Notes: generated by a model from the letters alone, not told the origin. A DNA stretch of 51,385 nucleotides from PNAI01 sp964575715 (GCA_964575715.1 CAZNSG010000181.1:1-51385), one strand, 5' to 3'. Counted from the first letter of the stretch, positions 1 through 9,293 are shown. Numbers and translations are program-made.

Positions 1-84
1 AACGCTTTGATCACCGCGCCCGACGCGCGCGATCCGGAACTGATGAAAAAGCTCGACGCGGTGGCGGGCCGGGTGCTGAAATAA
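1..84 (+). CDS. mtnP: C-terminal end of probable S-methyl-5'-thioadenosine phosphorylase (partial)
   Basis: The reading frame is open from the window edge and stops with TAA after 27 residues ending in DAVAGRVLK. From memory this resembles the C-terminus of alphaproteobacterial MtnP, which cleaves methylthioadenosine to adenine and methylthioribose-1-phosphate. The next gene on the same strand is apt, which would salvage the adenine released, so the context fits. Only the tail is visible, so the name rests on a short match and on gene order. Confidence 0.45.
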   Translation, partial: NALITAPDARDPELMKKLDAVAGRVLK

Positions 85-166
85 TAAGTGCGTCCATATG
101 ACTTTCTGCGAGTGTAATGATATGGAATCCGGGTGATTACTTCGGTGTCTTCACCGGGCCGGCGCA

Positions 167-230
167 CCGATCTCGGGTTTACCCGAGATCGGCACTCTTT
201 GATGCGCAAGTCGGCAAAAGCCGACTTGCG
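167..230. repeat. Family A double-hairpin repeat, copy 1
   Basis: Two perfect hairpins lie side by side. The first, 167-192, has arms CCGATCTCGGGT/ACCCGAGATCGG. The second, 205-230, has arms CGCAAGTCGGC/GCCGACTTGCG. The 390-base gap between mtnP and apt (85-474) is largely made of this copy and the next. I see no gene in the gap. Confidence 0.85.
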
Positions 231-320
231 TGCGCCGAGACCCGGTGATCCATGACGAGACTCGGCAAATGAGAGCCTTACCAAAGGCCATTCATTTCCA
301 ATCATCATCATGGATTGCAC

Positions 321-384
321 CGGAACTCGGACTTGTCCGAGTTCCGCACTGTTAAGCGACACAAGTCGGGTAAACCCGACTTGT
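321..384. repeat. Family A double-hairpin repeat, copy 2
   Basis: The first hairpin, 321-346, has arms CGGAACTCGGAC and its complement. The second, 361-384, has arms ACAAGTCGGGT/ACCCGACTTGT. The stems differ from copy 1 but each remains self-complementary. The copy lies about 90 bases upstream of apt, so it is transcribed if mtnP and apt form one operon. Confidence 0.85.
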
Positions 385-474
385 GGTGTCAAGCCCGGCA
401 ATGACGACGGAACTGATCAGCCGGATTCCGTATGACACAATAGTCAGGCCCGGCAACGATGCTGAAAGGCTTTC

Positions 475-1023
475 ATGACCTCGCCCGCCCTCGAAAACGA
501 CCTCAAGGCCGCCATCCGCAACATCCCCGACTATCCCAAGCCCGGGATCATGTTCCGCGACATCACCACGCTATTGGGCAATGCGCGCGCCTTCCGCCGC
601 GCGGTGGACGAGCTGGTGCAGCCCTGGGCGGGCATGAAGATCGACAAGGTCGCCGGGATGGAGGCGCGCGGCTTTATTCTGGGCGGTGCGGTGGCGCACC
701 AAGTCTCCGCCGGCTTCGTGCCGATCCGCAAGAAGGGCAAGCTGCCGCACACCACCGTGCGCATCGCCTATTCGCTGGAGTACGGCATCGACGAGATGGA
801 GATGCACGAGGACGCGGTCAAGCCGGGCGAGCGGGTGATTTTGGTGGACGATCTCATCGCCACCGGCGGCACCGCCGAGGGCGCGGTCAAGCTGCTCCGC
901 CAAATGGGTGCCGAGGTGCTCGCCGCCTGCTTTGTGATCGATCTGCCTGAACTCGGCGGCGCCGCCAAGCTGCGCCAGCTCGATGTGCCGGTGCGCACCC
1001 TGATCGCGTTCGAGGGGCATTGA
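475..1023 (+). CDS. apt: Adenine phosphoribosyltransferase
   Basis: This 182-residue protein converts adenine and PRPP to AMP in cytoplasmic purine salvage. The type I PRTase PRPP-binding loop VILVDDLIATGGTA is near residues 121-134, and the N-terminal PDYPKPGIMFRDIT segment is typical of bacterial Apt. Length is normal for the family. The ATG at 475 is the natural start; a longer frame opening at 459 is out of register. It follows the probable mtnP on the same strand, linking methylthioadenosine breakdown to adenine reuse. Confidence 0.96.
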   Translation: MTSPALENDLKAAIRNIPDYPKPGIMFRDITTLLGNARAFRRAVDELVQPWAGMKIDKVAGMEARGFILGGAVAHQVSAGFVPIRKKGKLPHTTVRIAYSLEYGIDEMEMHEDAVKPGERVILVDDLIATGGTAEGAVKLLRQMGAEVLAACFVIDLPELGGAAKLRQLDVPVRTLIAFEGH

Positions 1024-1108
1024 GTGGCGCAGTGCGCCATCGCGCGGCCGTCGTTCAACGAATAGGATCGCAGCGCCGCGACTGCGAAGCCGGCAATTGG
1101 GAAAAGCG

Positions 1109-1140
1109 GACCTTCCCGTCGTGACGCGAAAGTCTTTTTT
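1109..1140 (+). terminator. Possible rho-independent terminator after apt
   Basis: An imperfect stem (about 10 of 12 pairs, 1109-1134) is followed at once by six T residues (1135-1140), about 85 bases after the apt stop. The loop is very small unless the top pair stays open. I infer transcription termination from the stem plus T-run. Confidence 0.45.
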
Positions 1141-1285
1141 GACCCATCTCAGAAGTGGGAGACGCGCCTGAAGGTGAAATCAGTGTCAACCGTTGATGCC
1201 GGATTAGTTCGGAACATTTTATACGTTATACGCAGTTCGCCGTCCATCGGGTTATGGACTAAATTGATTTAACGTCGCCGACTAA

Positions 1286-1621
1286 TCATTTGAAAATTGC
1301 GCGCCTGAGTTTCGCGCTCAAGTCCATAAGCCCGTACAACAGCAGCAGGATGATCATCGCGATTGCGAGATCAATGGCATTCACGATGGACAAAGGGGCC
1401 TGGAGAATTGCCGTGCCGACCACGGCACCAAATTGCGCGCCGATCAAATACGGCAACAAATACGAGAGTAAACTTGCGGCTTGATTGAATTTCCAGCGCA
1501 CACGTGCGCCAAGCTGAATGGTGTCGATGCCGGACGTTGACCGGGGCGCAGCAGCCGATGGCGTTGCGAGCGCAACGACCGGCGTGGCAAGCCTGAACAA
1601 TTCACTTCGGTCGCGACCCAT
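1286..1621 (-). CDS. Small membrane protein of unknown function
   Basis: The ATG at 1621 is preceded by AGGAG at good spacing, so I prefer it to the upstream in-frame GTG at 1639. The 111-residue product has a hydrophobic segment around residues 50-75 and a strongly hydrophobic one near 83-101 (LAIAMIILLLLYGLMDL), ending in a basic tail KLRRAIFK. I do not recognise a family. It stands alone between apt and the ParA-like genes. Confidence 0.55.
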   Translation of the reverse strand: MGRDRSELFRLATPVVALATPSAAAPRSTSGIDTIQLGARVRWKFNQAASLLSYLLPYLIGAQFGAVVGTAILQAPLSIVNAIDLAIAMIILLLLYGLMDLSAKLRRAIFK

Positions 1622-1992
1622 GGTCTGGCTCCTGAGCACAAACGTTCAAGTTCCGGGCCATAAATACTGTTCCTATGCGGGACAACATTGTCCAATCGCG
1701 GCACCGTTAACGCTGGCACGAAAAATTATGACACATAGTCGTCGGGCGACTAGGCCCGCAATTTTATCGTCGATCCAATCGACGAGAGCTATCAACGCCA
1801 CTGGAAAAAAGCATCGGCGCGCCAGAGCAAAAAACATCAATGATGACGACAAAAAGGCCCCCGGACGTGGGTCATTTGCACTTCGCGACCGCCCCATGTC
1901 AGCCGCGATGTCAGCTCGCGCGCAAAGCTGACGTCCCCACCTTTTAGCGATCATCAGAAGATGTATCTTGCAGCGCGCCAAAGCGTACTTGG
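1622..1992. other. Intergenic stretch without a convincing gene
   Basis: The region between the small membrane protein and the P-loop ATPase holds open frames on both strands, but none has a good ribosome site or recognisable sequence. A minus-strand frame (about 1673-1900) encodes a hydrophobic stretch (FFPVALIALVDWIDD). I do not call it because the start is unsupported. Confidence 0.4.
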
Positions 1993-2697
1993 TTACGCGC
2001 GCAGTCGCCGCGCCGGTTTGTACTCTTCCAGCAGCAGGCGCAGCTCCAGTTCGCGAAACTGCACGATAACGCGCTCGAATTCGGCGCGCAGCGCGTTCAC
2101 ATCGCGGTCGGTGAGCCGGCTCATGGCGGCCGATGACGCCGCCGAGCGCTGCAGCGTTGTCTTGAGCATCGGGAGCACCGGGATCTGCAGAGGCAACCGC
2201 GCGTAATTGGGTCGAATGGCGCTGCGGCTGCGCGTGATGGCTTCCGCTCCCGCGTTGAACACCGGCACCAGGCACAGTCCGGGAAATCGCTCCACCAGTG
2301 TGGCATGGGCTTGGATCGAGCGCTGGTCCGGCTCGGCTATGAACAGCACCACCGGCGCGATCGATCGGCGACGGGCCTCCGCCTCGTAATCGATCGCCTG
2401 CATGACCGTGAAGAACAGATCGAAACAGCGGTAGCCGAGATCGACCACCTTCACCGCTTCATCGGCGACGATGAGCCGGTCGAACAAGGCCATCTGACCC
2501 TTGGTATCGCCGATATCGACCTTTGTGGTGAGGCCCGGCAATTGCGCCGCTAGCGCAAAATCGTCCGGATTGACGTCGAACGCGGTGACCAGCCGGCTCT
2601 CCGCGTGCAAGTATTCGGCGAGCAACCGCACAACAAACGTCTTGCCGACATGTGGCAGCGGCGAACAGACAATGAAAACGGGGTTTCGGCGTTCCAT
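1993..2697 (-). CDS. ParA/MinD-like P-loop ATPase with atypical Walker A
   Basis: The 234-residue frame, taken from the ATG at 2697, begins MERRNPVFIV and has a P-loop-like SPLPHVGKT near residues 12-20. It lacks the signature lysine of deviant Walker A ParA proteins (KGGVGKT). The segment VDIGDTKGQMALFDRL matches the layout VDVSSTSDQMKIFDTL in the gene just upstream, so the two are likely paralogues. The long C-terminal helix (ALRAEFERVIVQFRELELRLLLEEY) may be a coiled coil. An upstream in-frame ATG at 2742 is possible. No ParB or parS partner is visible, so its cargo is unknown. Confidence 0.7.
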   Translation of the reverse strand: MERRNPVFIVCSPLPHVGKTFVVRLLAEYLHAESRLVTAFDVNPDDFALAAQLPGLTTKVDIGDTKGQMALFDRLIVADEAVKVVDLGYRCFDLFFTVMQAIDYEAEARRRSIAPVVLFIAEPDQRSIQAHATLVERFPGLCLVPVFNAGAEAITRSRSAIRPNYARLPLQIPVLPMLKTTLQRSAASSAAMSRLTDRDVNALRAEFERVIVQFRELELRLLLEEYKPARRLRA

Positions 2698-2846
2698 CTG
2701 TGCTTCGTCGTTCCACGCGACCCCCGCCCGCTCCACCTTCATCCATGGCGCATGTCGCGGCGAAGGATGCCGCGATTCGCCGCGGAAATTGTGACGATGC
2801 AGACAGAATCGGAACCGGATCGGTATTTTTCGCGACCGCTGTTATT

Positions 2847-3593
2847 CTAGCGCGTGGCCGTCTTGCGTTGCACGTCCGACGTCACGATGTCCATCACCCG
2901 CGCCCGGTCGAAGTCCGCCCACACCGTGCCCAGCCAATGCCGCACATAGCCGCGCAGCACGAACGAATAGGAGGCGGGGGCGCCGGTTGCCAGCTTGTTG
3001 GCGACGAACGAGACGAATGAAACCGAAGCCAGTTCCACCTGCTCGCACGCCATCTCATTGAGCTTGGGGACCGTGATCTCCTGGGCGCCTTTGATCTGTT
3101 TGAAATAAGAGTTGTAGGTCGCCGGATCCCATTCGAAAAACGTCGTATTGTTGATGAAATTCTTCACCAGGAAATAGTTGGCGTCGCTCACAAAGGCCGA
3201 AGTCTCGGCAATCTCGTCGAGCGAGGCGATCGATGGCCCCAGGATGTGGAACATGGCGAATGCAATCTGGTTCTTTTTCGCCGTTTCGAGAAAGCCGATG
3301 TCGCGCAGCATGCGCAATGTGGTGGCGAGCAGGCCGGCGCGCACGTCGATGACCGTGACATCGGTGGCCGCCAGCGTGTCGAAGATTTTCATCTGATCGG
3401 AGGTCGACGAAACATCGACCACATCGGTGACATCGGGATGAAATCTGCGCAGCGTGCCCTTCGGCGCCTCGGTGTCAAAGGCGCGCGTTGGCACATTGTG
3501 GGCGATGAAGTAGTCGAGCAGGGCGCGCGTGACGGTCGTTTTGCCGACTCCGCCCTTGTCAGCGCCTACCAAAATCACGACTGGCTTAGCCAT
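2847..3593 (-). CDS. ParA-family ATPase (orphan)
   Basis: This 248-residue protein opens MAKPVVILVGADKGGVGKTT, a textbook deviant Walker A motif of the ParA/MinD family, which uses ATP-driven dimerisation to position cargo. The ATG at 3593 has a GAGG ribosome site 8 bases upstream; the much longer open frame to 4013 is read through intergenic sequence. A Walker B-like VTVIDVRAG follows near residues 90-98. It precedes the second P-loop gene on the same strand with a 149-base gap. No ParB is nearby, so a role in plasmid or chromosome partition is not supported. Confidence 0.8.
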   Translation of the reverse strand: MAKPVVILVGADKGGVGKTTVTRALLDYFIAHNVPTRAFDTEAPKGTLRRFHPDVTDVVDVSSTSDQMKIFDTLAATDVTVIDVRAGLLATTLRMLRDIGFLETAKKNQIAFAMFHILGPSIASLDEIAETSAFVSDANYFLVKNFINNTTFFEWDPATYNSYFKQIKGAQEITVPKLNEMACEQVELASVSFVSFVANKLATGAPASYSFVLRGYVRHWLGTVWADFDRARVMDIVTSDVQRKTATR

Positions 3594-3747
3594 TGGATGA
3601 TCCTCGAAATGGGGTGAATCAGCACGCGCCAATTGCAGAATCGCAACATGACAGACGAAGTGTATTGTTGAAAATCCCTCAAACGGCCGGAAACGGACCT
3701 TATCCCCACTGCTCATAGGCTTTTGGGCCTTTGCCGCGCTCAGGCGC

Positions 3748-4905
3748 TCAATTTGACCGCGGCGGACCCCAGGGACCGGCGATTTGTCCGGGAGGACGGC
3801 CGCCGTCCTGTTCGTTTGGGCGCTCGGAATCGGCCGCCCAAGGACCGCTCGAAGGACCGCTTGGAGGGCTTTCCGTGGCCGCATCCTCGCTGGGCTCGGC
3901 AACATCCTCCGGCGCGGGCAGGGCGAGCGGACCGGGGTCGCGGCCGCCGGCGAACTCAACCAGCGCCGCCACGCGCTTATCCACTGCCGGATGGGTCGCA
4001 AACAGATCGGCAAAACCCGAGCGCGGATTGTCGACGCACATCTCCATCACCGCCGAGGTCGCGCCGGGCAACTCGCCGCGCCCCTCGATCTTGCGCAACG
4101 CCGAGATCATGGCGTCGGGGTTCTTGGTCAATTCCACCGCGCCAGCGTCGGCCAGAAACTCACGCGAGCGCGAAAGCGCGAAACGCACGACGATCGACAA
4201 TATCCAGGCCAGCGCGATCAGCGCGATTGCAATCAGGATCGCCACGCCCGCGCCGCCGCCTTTGCGGTTGCTGGACGACGACGAGCGGCGCACCGAGGCG
4301 CCGGTTCGGAAGAATATGCGGAAGAACATCTCCGCGAAGAACGAGATCACGCCGGCGATGACAACGGCGATCACCAGCATGCGCACGTCGCCGTTGCGGA
4401 TATGCGTGAGCTCGTGGCCGAGCACCGCTTCGATCTCCGCATCGTCGAGCGCGCGCAGCAGCCCGCTGGTGACGGTGACCGAATATTGCCGCTCGTTGAG
4501 CCCGCTGGCGAAGGCGTTGAGCGCGTCGCTCTCCATCACCTTGAGTTTCGGCATGGTGATGCCGCGCGAGATGCAGAGATTTTCCAGGAGATTGTAGAGA
4601 CGCGGCTCTTCCTTGCGCGTCACCTCCCGTCCGCCGGTGACCGCATCGATCATCGACTGATGGAAAAAATAGGCGATGACCACCCACAGCGCCGCGCCTA
4701 TGGTCGCAAACGGCCAGACAATCAGGAAATCGCGCCAGGCCGCGCGCAGCAGCGAATCGAGCGGGGCATCGCGGTATAGCGCCTCGGCCGCCAGCGCGCC
4801 GGCAAAGGTCATCAGGTAGATCAGGAAGAACAGGCCGAGCAATAGTCCGATCGAGCGCCGCTTGTTGGACTGGATGTGGGTATAGAGTCCATAAGCGGCG
4901 GCCAT
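3748..4905 (-). CDS. M48 family membrane zinc metalloprotease (HtpX-like)
   Basis: The 385-residue protein has two N-terminal membrane spans (about residues 19-42 and 60-85), then the zinc site HELTH near residue 160, followed by two more hydrophobic stretches and a glycine/serine-rich loop. These are HtpX/M48 features; such proteases help clear damaged membrane proteins. The C-terminus is a proline-rich tail, making it longer than classic HtpX (about 290). The ATG at 4905 follows GAGG; the upstream extension to 4962 is translated repeat sequence. It lies downstream of lemA on the same strand, a common pairing. Confidence 0.9.
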   Translation of the reverse strand: MAAAYGLYTHIQSNKRRSIGLLLGLFFLIYLMTFAGALAAEALYRDAPLDSLLRAAWRDFLIVWPFATIGAALWVVIAYFFHQSMIDAVTGGREVTRKEEPRLYNLLENLCISRGITMPKLKVMESDALNAFASGLNERQYSVTVTSGLLRALDDAEIEAVLGHELTHIRNGDVRMLVIAVVIAGVISFFAEMFFRIFFRTGASVRRSSSSSNRKGGGAGVAILIAIALIALAWILSIVVRFALSRSREFLADAGAVELTKNPDAMISALRKIEGRGELPGATSAVMEMCVDNPRSGFADLFATHPAVDKRVAALVEFAGGRDPGPLALPAPEDVAEPSEDAATESPPSGPSSGPWAADSERPNEQDGGRPPGQIAGPWGPPRSN

Positions 4906-4922
4906 GGCAGCCTCGTTATCTC

Positions 4923-5003
4923 TTACCTCCCCCTGCAAGGGGGAGGTCGGGTTGCGAAGCAAACCGGGTGGCGGTCCGACCCTCCCCTTTCAGGGGAGGG
5001 TGA
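4923..5003. repeat. Family B inverted repeat element between lemA and the M48 gene
   Basis: An ACCTCCCCCT...AGGGGGAGGT hairpin (4925-4947) is followed about 35 bases later by CCTCCCCTTTCAGGGGAGGG (4981-5000). The M48 reading frame can be extended into it, but the ribosome site argues that the protein starts downstream. Confidence 0.8.
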
Positions 5004-5012
5004 AATAGATTT

Positions 5013-5576
5013 TTAGAACTTAACCTGCGGCGCCACTTCGAGTTGCGGCCGCGCATCGCCGACGTCGAAGAACGTATGCGACTGGAAGCCAAGCATGCCC
5101 GCGAATAGCACCGCCGGGAATTGCTGGATGCCGGCATTGTATTCCTGCACCGCGCTGTTGAAGAAACGCCGCGCCGCCGCCAGCTTGTTCTCGATGTCGC
5201 TCAGGTCAGTCTGCATCTGCTGGAAATTCTGGTTGGCCTTGAGCTGCGGATAGGCCTCCGAGAGCGCGAACAATTGCCGCAAGGCGCCGGAGAGCATGTT
5301 CTCCGCGGCCACCTTCTGTTCGAGCCCGGGCGCCGCCATGGCGGTCTGCCGCGCCTTGATCACCGCATCGAGCGTGCCGCGCTCGTGCGTGGCATAGCCT
5401 TTTACGGTCTCGACCAGATTGGGGATGAGATCGTGGCGCTGCTTGAGCTGCACATCGACATCGGCGAACGACTGATTGACCCGCTGCCGCATGGTCACGA
5501 GCCGGTTGTAGATCATGATGATCCACAACACGAGAACGGCGATGACGCCGAGAATGACCCAGCTGGTGGTGGACAT
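5013..5576 (-). CDS. LemA family protein
   Basis: The 187-residue protein has one N-terminal membrane span (residues 6-24, WVILGVIAVLVLWIIMIY) followed by a helical domain with the LemA hallmark RHDLIPNLVETVKGYA near residues 47-62. LemA proteins are membrane-anchored helical bundles of poorly known function, frequently encoded beside M48 or HtpX proteases, as here. Length is typical. The ATG at 5576 opens the conserved N-terminal span. Confidence 0.92.
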   Translation of the reverse strand: MSTTSWVILGVIAVLVLWIIMIYNRLVTMRQRVNQSFADVDVQLKQRHDLIPNLVETVKGYATHERGTLDAVIKARQTAMAAPGLEQKVAAENMLSGALRQLFALSEAYPQLKANQNFQQMQTDLSDIENKLAAARRFFNSAVQEYNAGIQQFPAVLFAGMLGFQSHTFFDVGDARPQLEVAPQVKF

Positions 5577-5673
5577 GACGTGGCGCTCCCAAAGCTATGT
5601 GACGGTCGAGCTTAGCGCAGAATTGGGTCGAACCAACAGTGCAATCGTTCAGGGCGATCCCACGAAACTCTCT

Positions 5674-5837
5674 CGTCATTCCGGAACGGCCCACCGATCT
5701 CGGGTTTACCCGAGATCGGCATTTGGCAACACCCAGGTCGGCTAAAGCCGACCTGGGTGGGCCGGGCCCGGAATCCATAACCCCGGTCTGTGTTTATGGA
5801 TTCCGGGCTCGCCGCTTTGCGGCGCCCAGGAATGACG
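5674..5837. repeat. Family A double hairpin inside a larger inverted repeat
   Basis: The whole element is bounded by CGTCATTCC at 5674 and GGAATGACG ending at 5837. Inside are two hairpins, 5694-5719 (arms CCGATCTCGGGT/ACCCGAGATCGG) and 5732-5757 (arms CCCAGGTCGGCT and complement), then an inverted repeat around GAATCCATAA...TTATGGATTC. It ends 6 bases beyond the smc stop and could serve as a 3' structure for the smc transcript. Confidence 0.85.
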
Positions 5838-5843
5838 GCGGCG

Positions 5844-8800
5844 CTAGCTCGCTTCCCTGATCTTCACCGCCACATCGAGTTCGACCGAGACCAGCTGCGA
5901 GACCCCGCGCTCGGCCATGGTGACGCCGAACAGCCGGTTCATGCGCGCCATGGTGATCGGATTGTGGGTGATGATGACAAAGCGCGTGTCGGTCGAGCGC
6001 GTCATCTCGTCGAGCAGGTTGCAGAAGCGCTCGACGTTGTGATCGTCAAGCGGCGCGTCGACCTCGTCCAGCACGCAGATCGGGGCAGGATTGGTCAGGA
6101 ACACCGCGAAAATGAGCGCCAGCGCGGTGAGCGCCTGTTCGCCGCCGGAGAGCAGCGACAGCGTCGCCGGTTTCTTGCCGGGCGGTTTGGCCAGGATTTC
6201 AAGGCCGGCCTCCAGCGGGTCGTCGTGCTCGATGAGCTGCAGCTCGGCGGAACCGCCGCCGAACAATTCGGTGAACAGCCGCTGGAAGTGCCCGTTGACG
6301 ACGGCAAAAGAGGCAAGCAGCCGCTCGCGCGCCTCGCGGTTGAGGTTGAGGATGCCTTGCCGCAGCCGCTTGATCGCCTCGACCAAATCATCGCGTTCGG
6401 TGGTGAGCTTGCCGTGCTGCTCCTCGACCTCGCGCAATTCCTCTTCCGCCCGCAGGTTGACGGCGCCGATCCGTTCGCGATCGCGCCGCAACTTGTCGAG
6501 CTCGCCCTCGATGCTGGCGACATCGGGCAATACCTCGCCCTCGGCCATGCCTGCGAGTTCCGCCACCGCATCCGGCTCGACCTCAAGCCGGTCCCTGATC
6601 TCGTGCGCGATGTCGGCAAGCCGCCGTTTCGCGCTCTCGAGTCGCTCCTCGGCGCGTGCGGAATCTTCGCGCGCGGCGCCGAGCGCCTCAAGCGCGGCGC
6701 GCATGGCGCGGTCGGCCTCCGCCAGCACATTCTCCGCCTCCGCCAACCGGTCTGCCGCGGCACGGCGCGCGCTATCGGCGATCTCGATCTGGTCGATCAA
6801 CGCCCGGCGCTTCTCGGCGAAAACCTTAGGACTATCGGCAAGTCCGGCACGCTCGTCCTTGGCTCCGCGAATGCGTTCCTCGATCGTCGTGATCTGCGCC
6901 AACGCCCCGCCCCGGCGGCTGGCCCAGGCTTCGCGCTCAGTGGCGATCGCCGCCATCCTCCGCTCGGCGAGTTCGCTCTCGCGCGCCAGCGCCTGCGCCT
7001 CGGCGCGCGCTTCGGCCAGTTGCGTGCGCTTGCCCTCGATGTCGTTGCGCACCGCCGCGAGCCGGCTTTCAAGCTCGGCGGACGGGGGCAGAGCCGCGCG
7101 CGCGCGTTCTCCGCTGCGCTTGGCCGCAGCGGCCTCGTCGCGGTTCGCGGCGAGCCGGGCCTGCGCCTCGGTGAGTGCTGAGATTCGGGCCGCATGCCGT
7201 CCGACCTCTCGTTCGGCGGCGGCTTGAAGATCGCGCGCGGCGTCGGCCTCGCGCTGACGGTCGCGCCAGCGCAGCCGGGCATCGGCTTCGGCCGCGGTCG
7301 CAGTGACGGTCTCCGTGCGCGCGCTCATCACGGCTTGGCGTCTGATCTCGACTTCTCTGCGCGCCGCTGCCGTTTCGGCATCGATCTCCGTAAGCCGGCT
7401 GCGTGCGGAAAGACGCCGTGCCGCGCCGGTCGGGGCGTGCGCGGCGGCGGTATAGCCATCCCAGCGCCAAAGATCGCCCTCGCGTGAAACCAGGCGCTGG
7501 CCGGACTTGAGCTTTGCAACAAGCTTCGGGCCCTCGGCGCGTGAGACGACCCCGATATGGGCGAGTCTGCGGGCAAGCTCGGGCGGCGCCTTGACGTGGT
7601 TGGCGAGCGGCTCGGCGCCCGCGGGCAGTTTCGGATCGGCGGGATCGGCCGCAGCCCCCATCCAGCGCATCGGCGCGGATGCATCGATCGGCGCATCCAG
7701 ATCATCGCCAAGGGCCGCGCCAAGCGCGGCCTCGTATCCTTTTTCCACCGTGACATTATCCATCACCGGCGGCCAAAAATTCTTGCTCTCCACCGCGAGC
7801 AGCTTCATCAGCGTCTTGGTTTCGGTCTCCAGCCGCTGCAAGGACTGCTCCGCCTCGGTAAGCGGAGCGCGCGCGCTCTCGTGGCGCTCGCGTGCGGCCG
7901 CATGTGCGGCCTCGGCGGCGAGTGCCGTCTTCTCCGCCTCGGCAACCGCGCCCTGCGCGCTATCAAGCGCGGCTGCGAGCGCCGCGATATCGGGCCGTCC
8001 GCTCTCGGCGGCCGCAAGGCCGGCCGCGATATTGCCAAGCTCGCTCTCGATCCGCTCCAGGCGTTCGGACTGTTCACGCGCGCTGGCTTCGAGTTCGCGG
8101 CGGCGCGCGGTAAGATCGGCCAGCGCACCAGTCAATTCGCCAAAAGACTTCTCCGCATCCGCGAGCACGCGATCGGCCATGGCGGCGCGTTCATCGATTG
8201 CGCCGCGGCGCTTGGCGCTCGACTGCGCCCCTTGCGTAAGCGCCTTTTCCTCCGCGGCAAGACGGGCAAGTGCCGCCTCGGCATCGGCCGCGAGCGCGCG
8301 TTCGCGCGCCACATCCTCGGCGAATTGCGTCAGCCGGCGATCGAGCTCGGCAATGCGCTCCTTGGCGCGGGCTTCCTCGCCCTCGAGCGTTTCGCGGGCG
8401 ATGACGAGCCGCTGCAATCCGGCCGCCGCCTTGGCCACCGTCTCGCGCAAGGCCGGCAGCTTTTCAGTCATGCCTTCGCGGCCCCTGCCGGCCTCGGCCT
8501 GTCCGAGCGTTGCCGCGGCGACCGCGCGGACGCTCAAATCCTTGGCGCGCTCGGCCTCGGCGATCTCGCTATTGGCGTTGACCCAGCGCAGATGAAACAG
8601 CATGGCTTCGGCCTTGCGCACGTCCGCCGAGACGTTGCGATAGCGGATGGCCTGCCGGGCCTGCCGCTTGAGCGCGTCGATCTGCGAAGCCAGCTGCTTG
8701 ACCACATCATCGACGCGCAGGAGATTCTGCTCGGCCGCCTTCAGCCGCAGCTCCGCCTCGTGACGCCGCGCATGCAATCCGGAAATGCCCGCCGCTTCCT

Positions 8801-9293
8801 CCAGCACGCGGCGGCGCTGATCGGGCTTGGCCTGGATGATCTCGCCGATCCTGCCCTGGTGCACCAGGGCCGGCGAACGCGACCCGGTCGAGGCATCCGC
8901 GAACAGGACCTGCACGTCGCGCGCGCGCACATCTTGGCCATTGATCCGGTAAATCGAGCCCTTCTCGCGCTCGATCCGCCGCGAAACATCGAGCGTGTCA
9001 TGTTCATTGAACGCGGTCGGCGCTTCGTGCTTGCTGTTGTCGATCCGGATGGCAACCTCGGCGGAATTACGACCCGGCCGGGTGTTGGTGCCGGAAAAGA
9101 TCACGTCGTCCATTTCGACGGCGCGCATCGACTTGTGCGAGGTCTCGCCCATCACCCAGCGCAAGGCCTCGACCAGGTTCGACTTGCCGCAGCCGTTAGG
9201 TCCCACCACTCCGGTCAGCCCCGGCTCGATCAGAAAATCGGTCGGTTCGACAAACGACTTGAATCCGAGAAGACGTAGCCGAGTGAGCTTCAT
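5844..9293 (-). CDS. smc: Chromosome segregation protein SMC
   Basis: The 1149-residue protein has the N-terminal ATPase half with Walker A GPNGCGKSN near residues 32-40, long Ala/Glu/Arg-rich coiled coils, a hinge at roughly 490-620, a second coiled-coil arm, and a C-terminal half with signature LSLLSGGEQALTALAL near residue 1045 and Walker B ICVLDEVDAPLDD near 1075. SMC dimers with ScpA and ScpB organise and help segregate the chromosome. Length is standard. The ATG at 9293 precedes the conserved MKLTRLRLLGFKSF. ScpA and ScpB are not in the window. Large opposite-strand frames here are shadows of the GC-rich coiled coils. Confidence 0.98.
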   Translation of the reverse strand: MKLTRLRLLGFKSFVEPTDFLIEPGLTGVVGPNGCGKSNLVEALRWVMGETSHKSMRAVEMDDVIFSGTNTRPGRNSAEVAIRIDNSKHEAPTAFNEHDTLDVSRRIEREKGSIYRINGQDVRARDVQVLFADASTGSRSPALVHQGRIGEIIQAKPDQRRRVLEEAAGISGLHARRHEAELRLKAAEQNLLRVDDVVKQLASQIDALKRQARQAIRYRNVSADVRKAEAMLFHLRWVNANSEIAEAERAKDLSVRAVAAATLGQAEAGRGREGMTEKLPALRETVAKAAAGLQRLVIARETLEGEEARAKERIAELDRRLTQFAEDVARERALAADAEAALARLAAEEKALTQGAQSSAKRRGAIDERAAMADRVLADAEKSFGELTGALADLTARRRELEASAREQSERLERIESELGNIAAGLAAAESGRPDIAALAAALDSAQGAVAEAEKTALAAEAAHAAARERHESARAPLTEAEQSLQRLETETKTLMKLLAVESKNFWPPVMDNVTVEKGYEAALGAALGDDLDAPIDASAPMRWMGAAADPADPKLPAGAEPLANHVKAPPELARRLAHIGVVSRAEGPKLVAKLKSGQRLVSREGDLWRWDGYTAAAHAPTGAARRLSARSRLTEIDAETAAARREVEIRRQAVMSARTETVTATAAEADARLRWRDRQREADAARDLQAAAEREVGRHAARISALTEAQARLAANRDEAAAAKRSGERARAALPPSAELESRLAAVRNDIEGKRTQLAEARAEAQALARESELAERRMAAIATEREAWASRRGGALAQITTIEERIRGAKDERAGLADSPKVFAEKRRALIDQIEIADSARRAAADRLAEAENVLAEADRAMRAALEALGAAREDSARAEERLESAKRRLADIAHEIRDRLEVEPDAVAELAGMAEGEVLPDVASIEGELDKLRRDRERIGAVNLRAEEELREVEEQHGKLTTERDDLVEAIKRLRQGILNLNREARERLLASFAVVNGHFQRLFTELFGGGSAELQLIEHDDPLEAGLEILAKPPGKKPATLSLLSGGEQALTALALIFAVFLTNPAPICVLDEVDAPLDDHNVERFCNLLDEMTRSTDTRFVIITHNPITMARMNRLFGVTMAERGVSQLVSVELDVAVKIREAS

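Noticed and set aside
167..384. Regularly spaced short palindromes considered as a CRISPR array
   Set aside because: The units are hairpins with differing sequence, occur in pairs rather than arrays, and have no equal-length unique spacers or cas genes.
459..950. Plus-strand frame overlapping apt in another register
   Set aside because: Product is His/Arg/Gly-rich noise and the apt frame has all family motifs.
1518..1931. Plus-strand frame opposite the small membrane protein
   Set aside because: No ribosome site, no recognisable domain, and it overlaps a better-supported minus-strand gene.
5790..9278. Long plus-strand frames opposite smc (for example 463 and 573 codons)
   Set aside because: They are antisense shadows of the GC-rich coiled-coil codons of smc, with Arg/Ala/Ser-rich low-complexity products and no ribosome sites.
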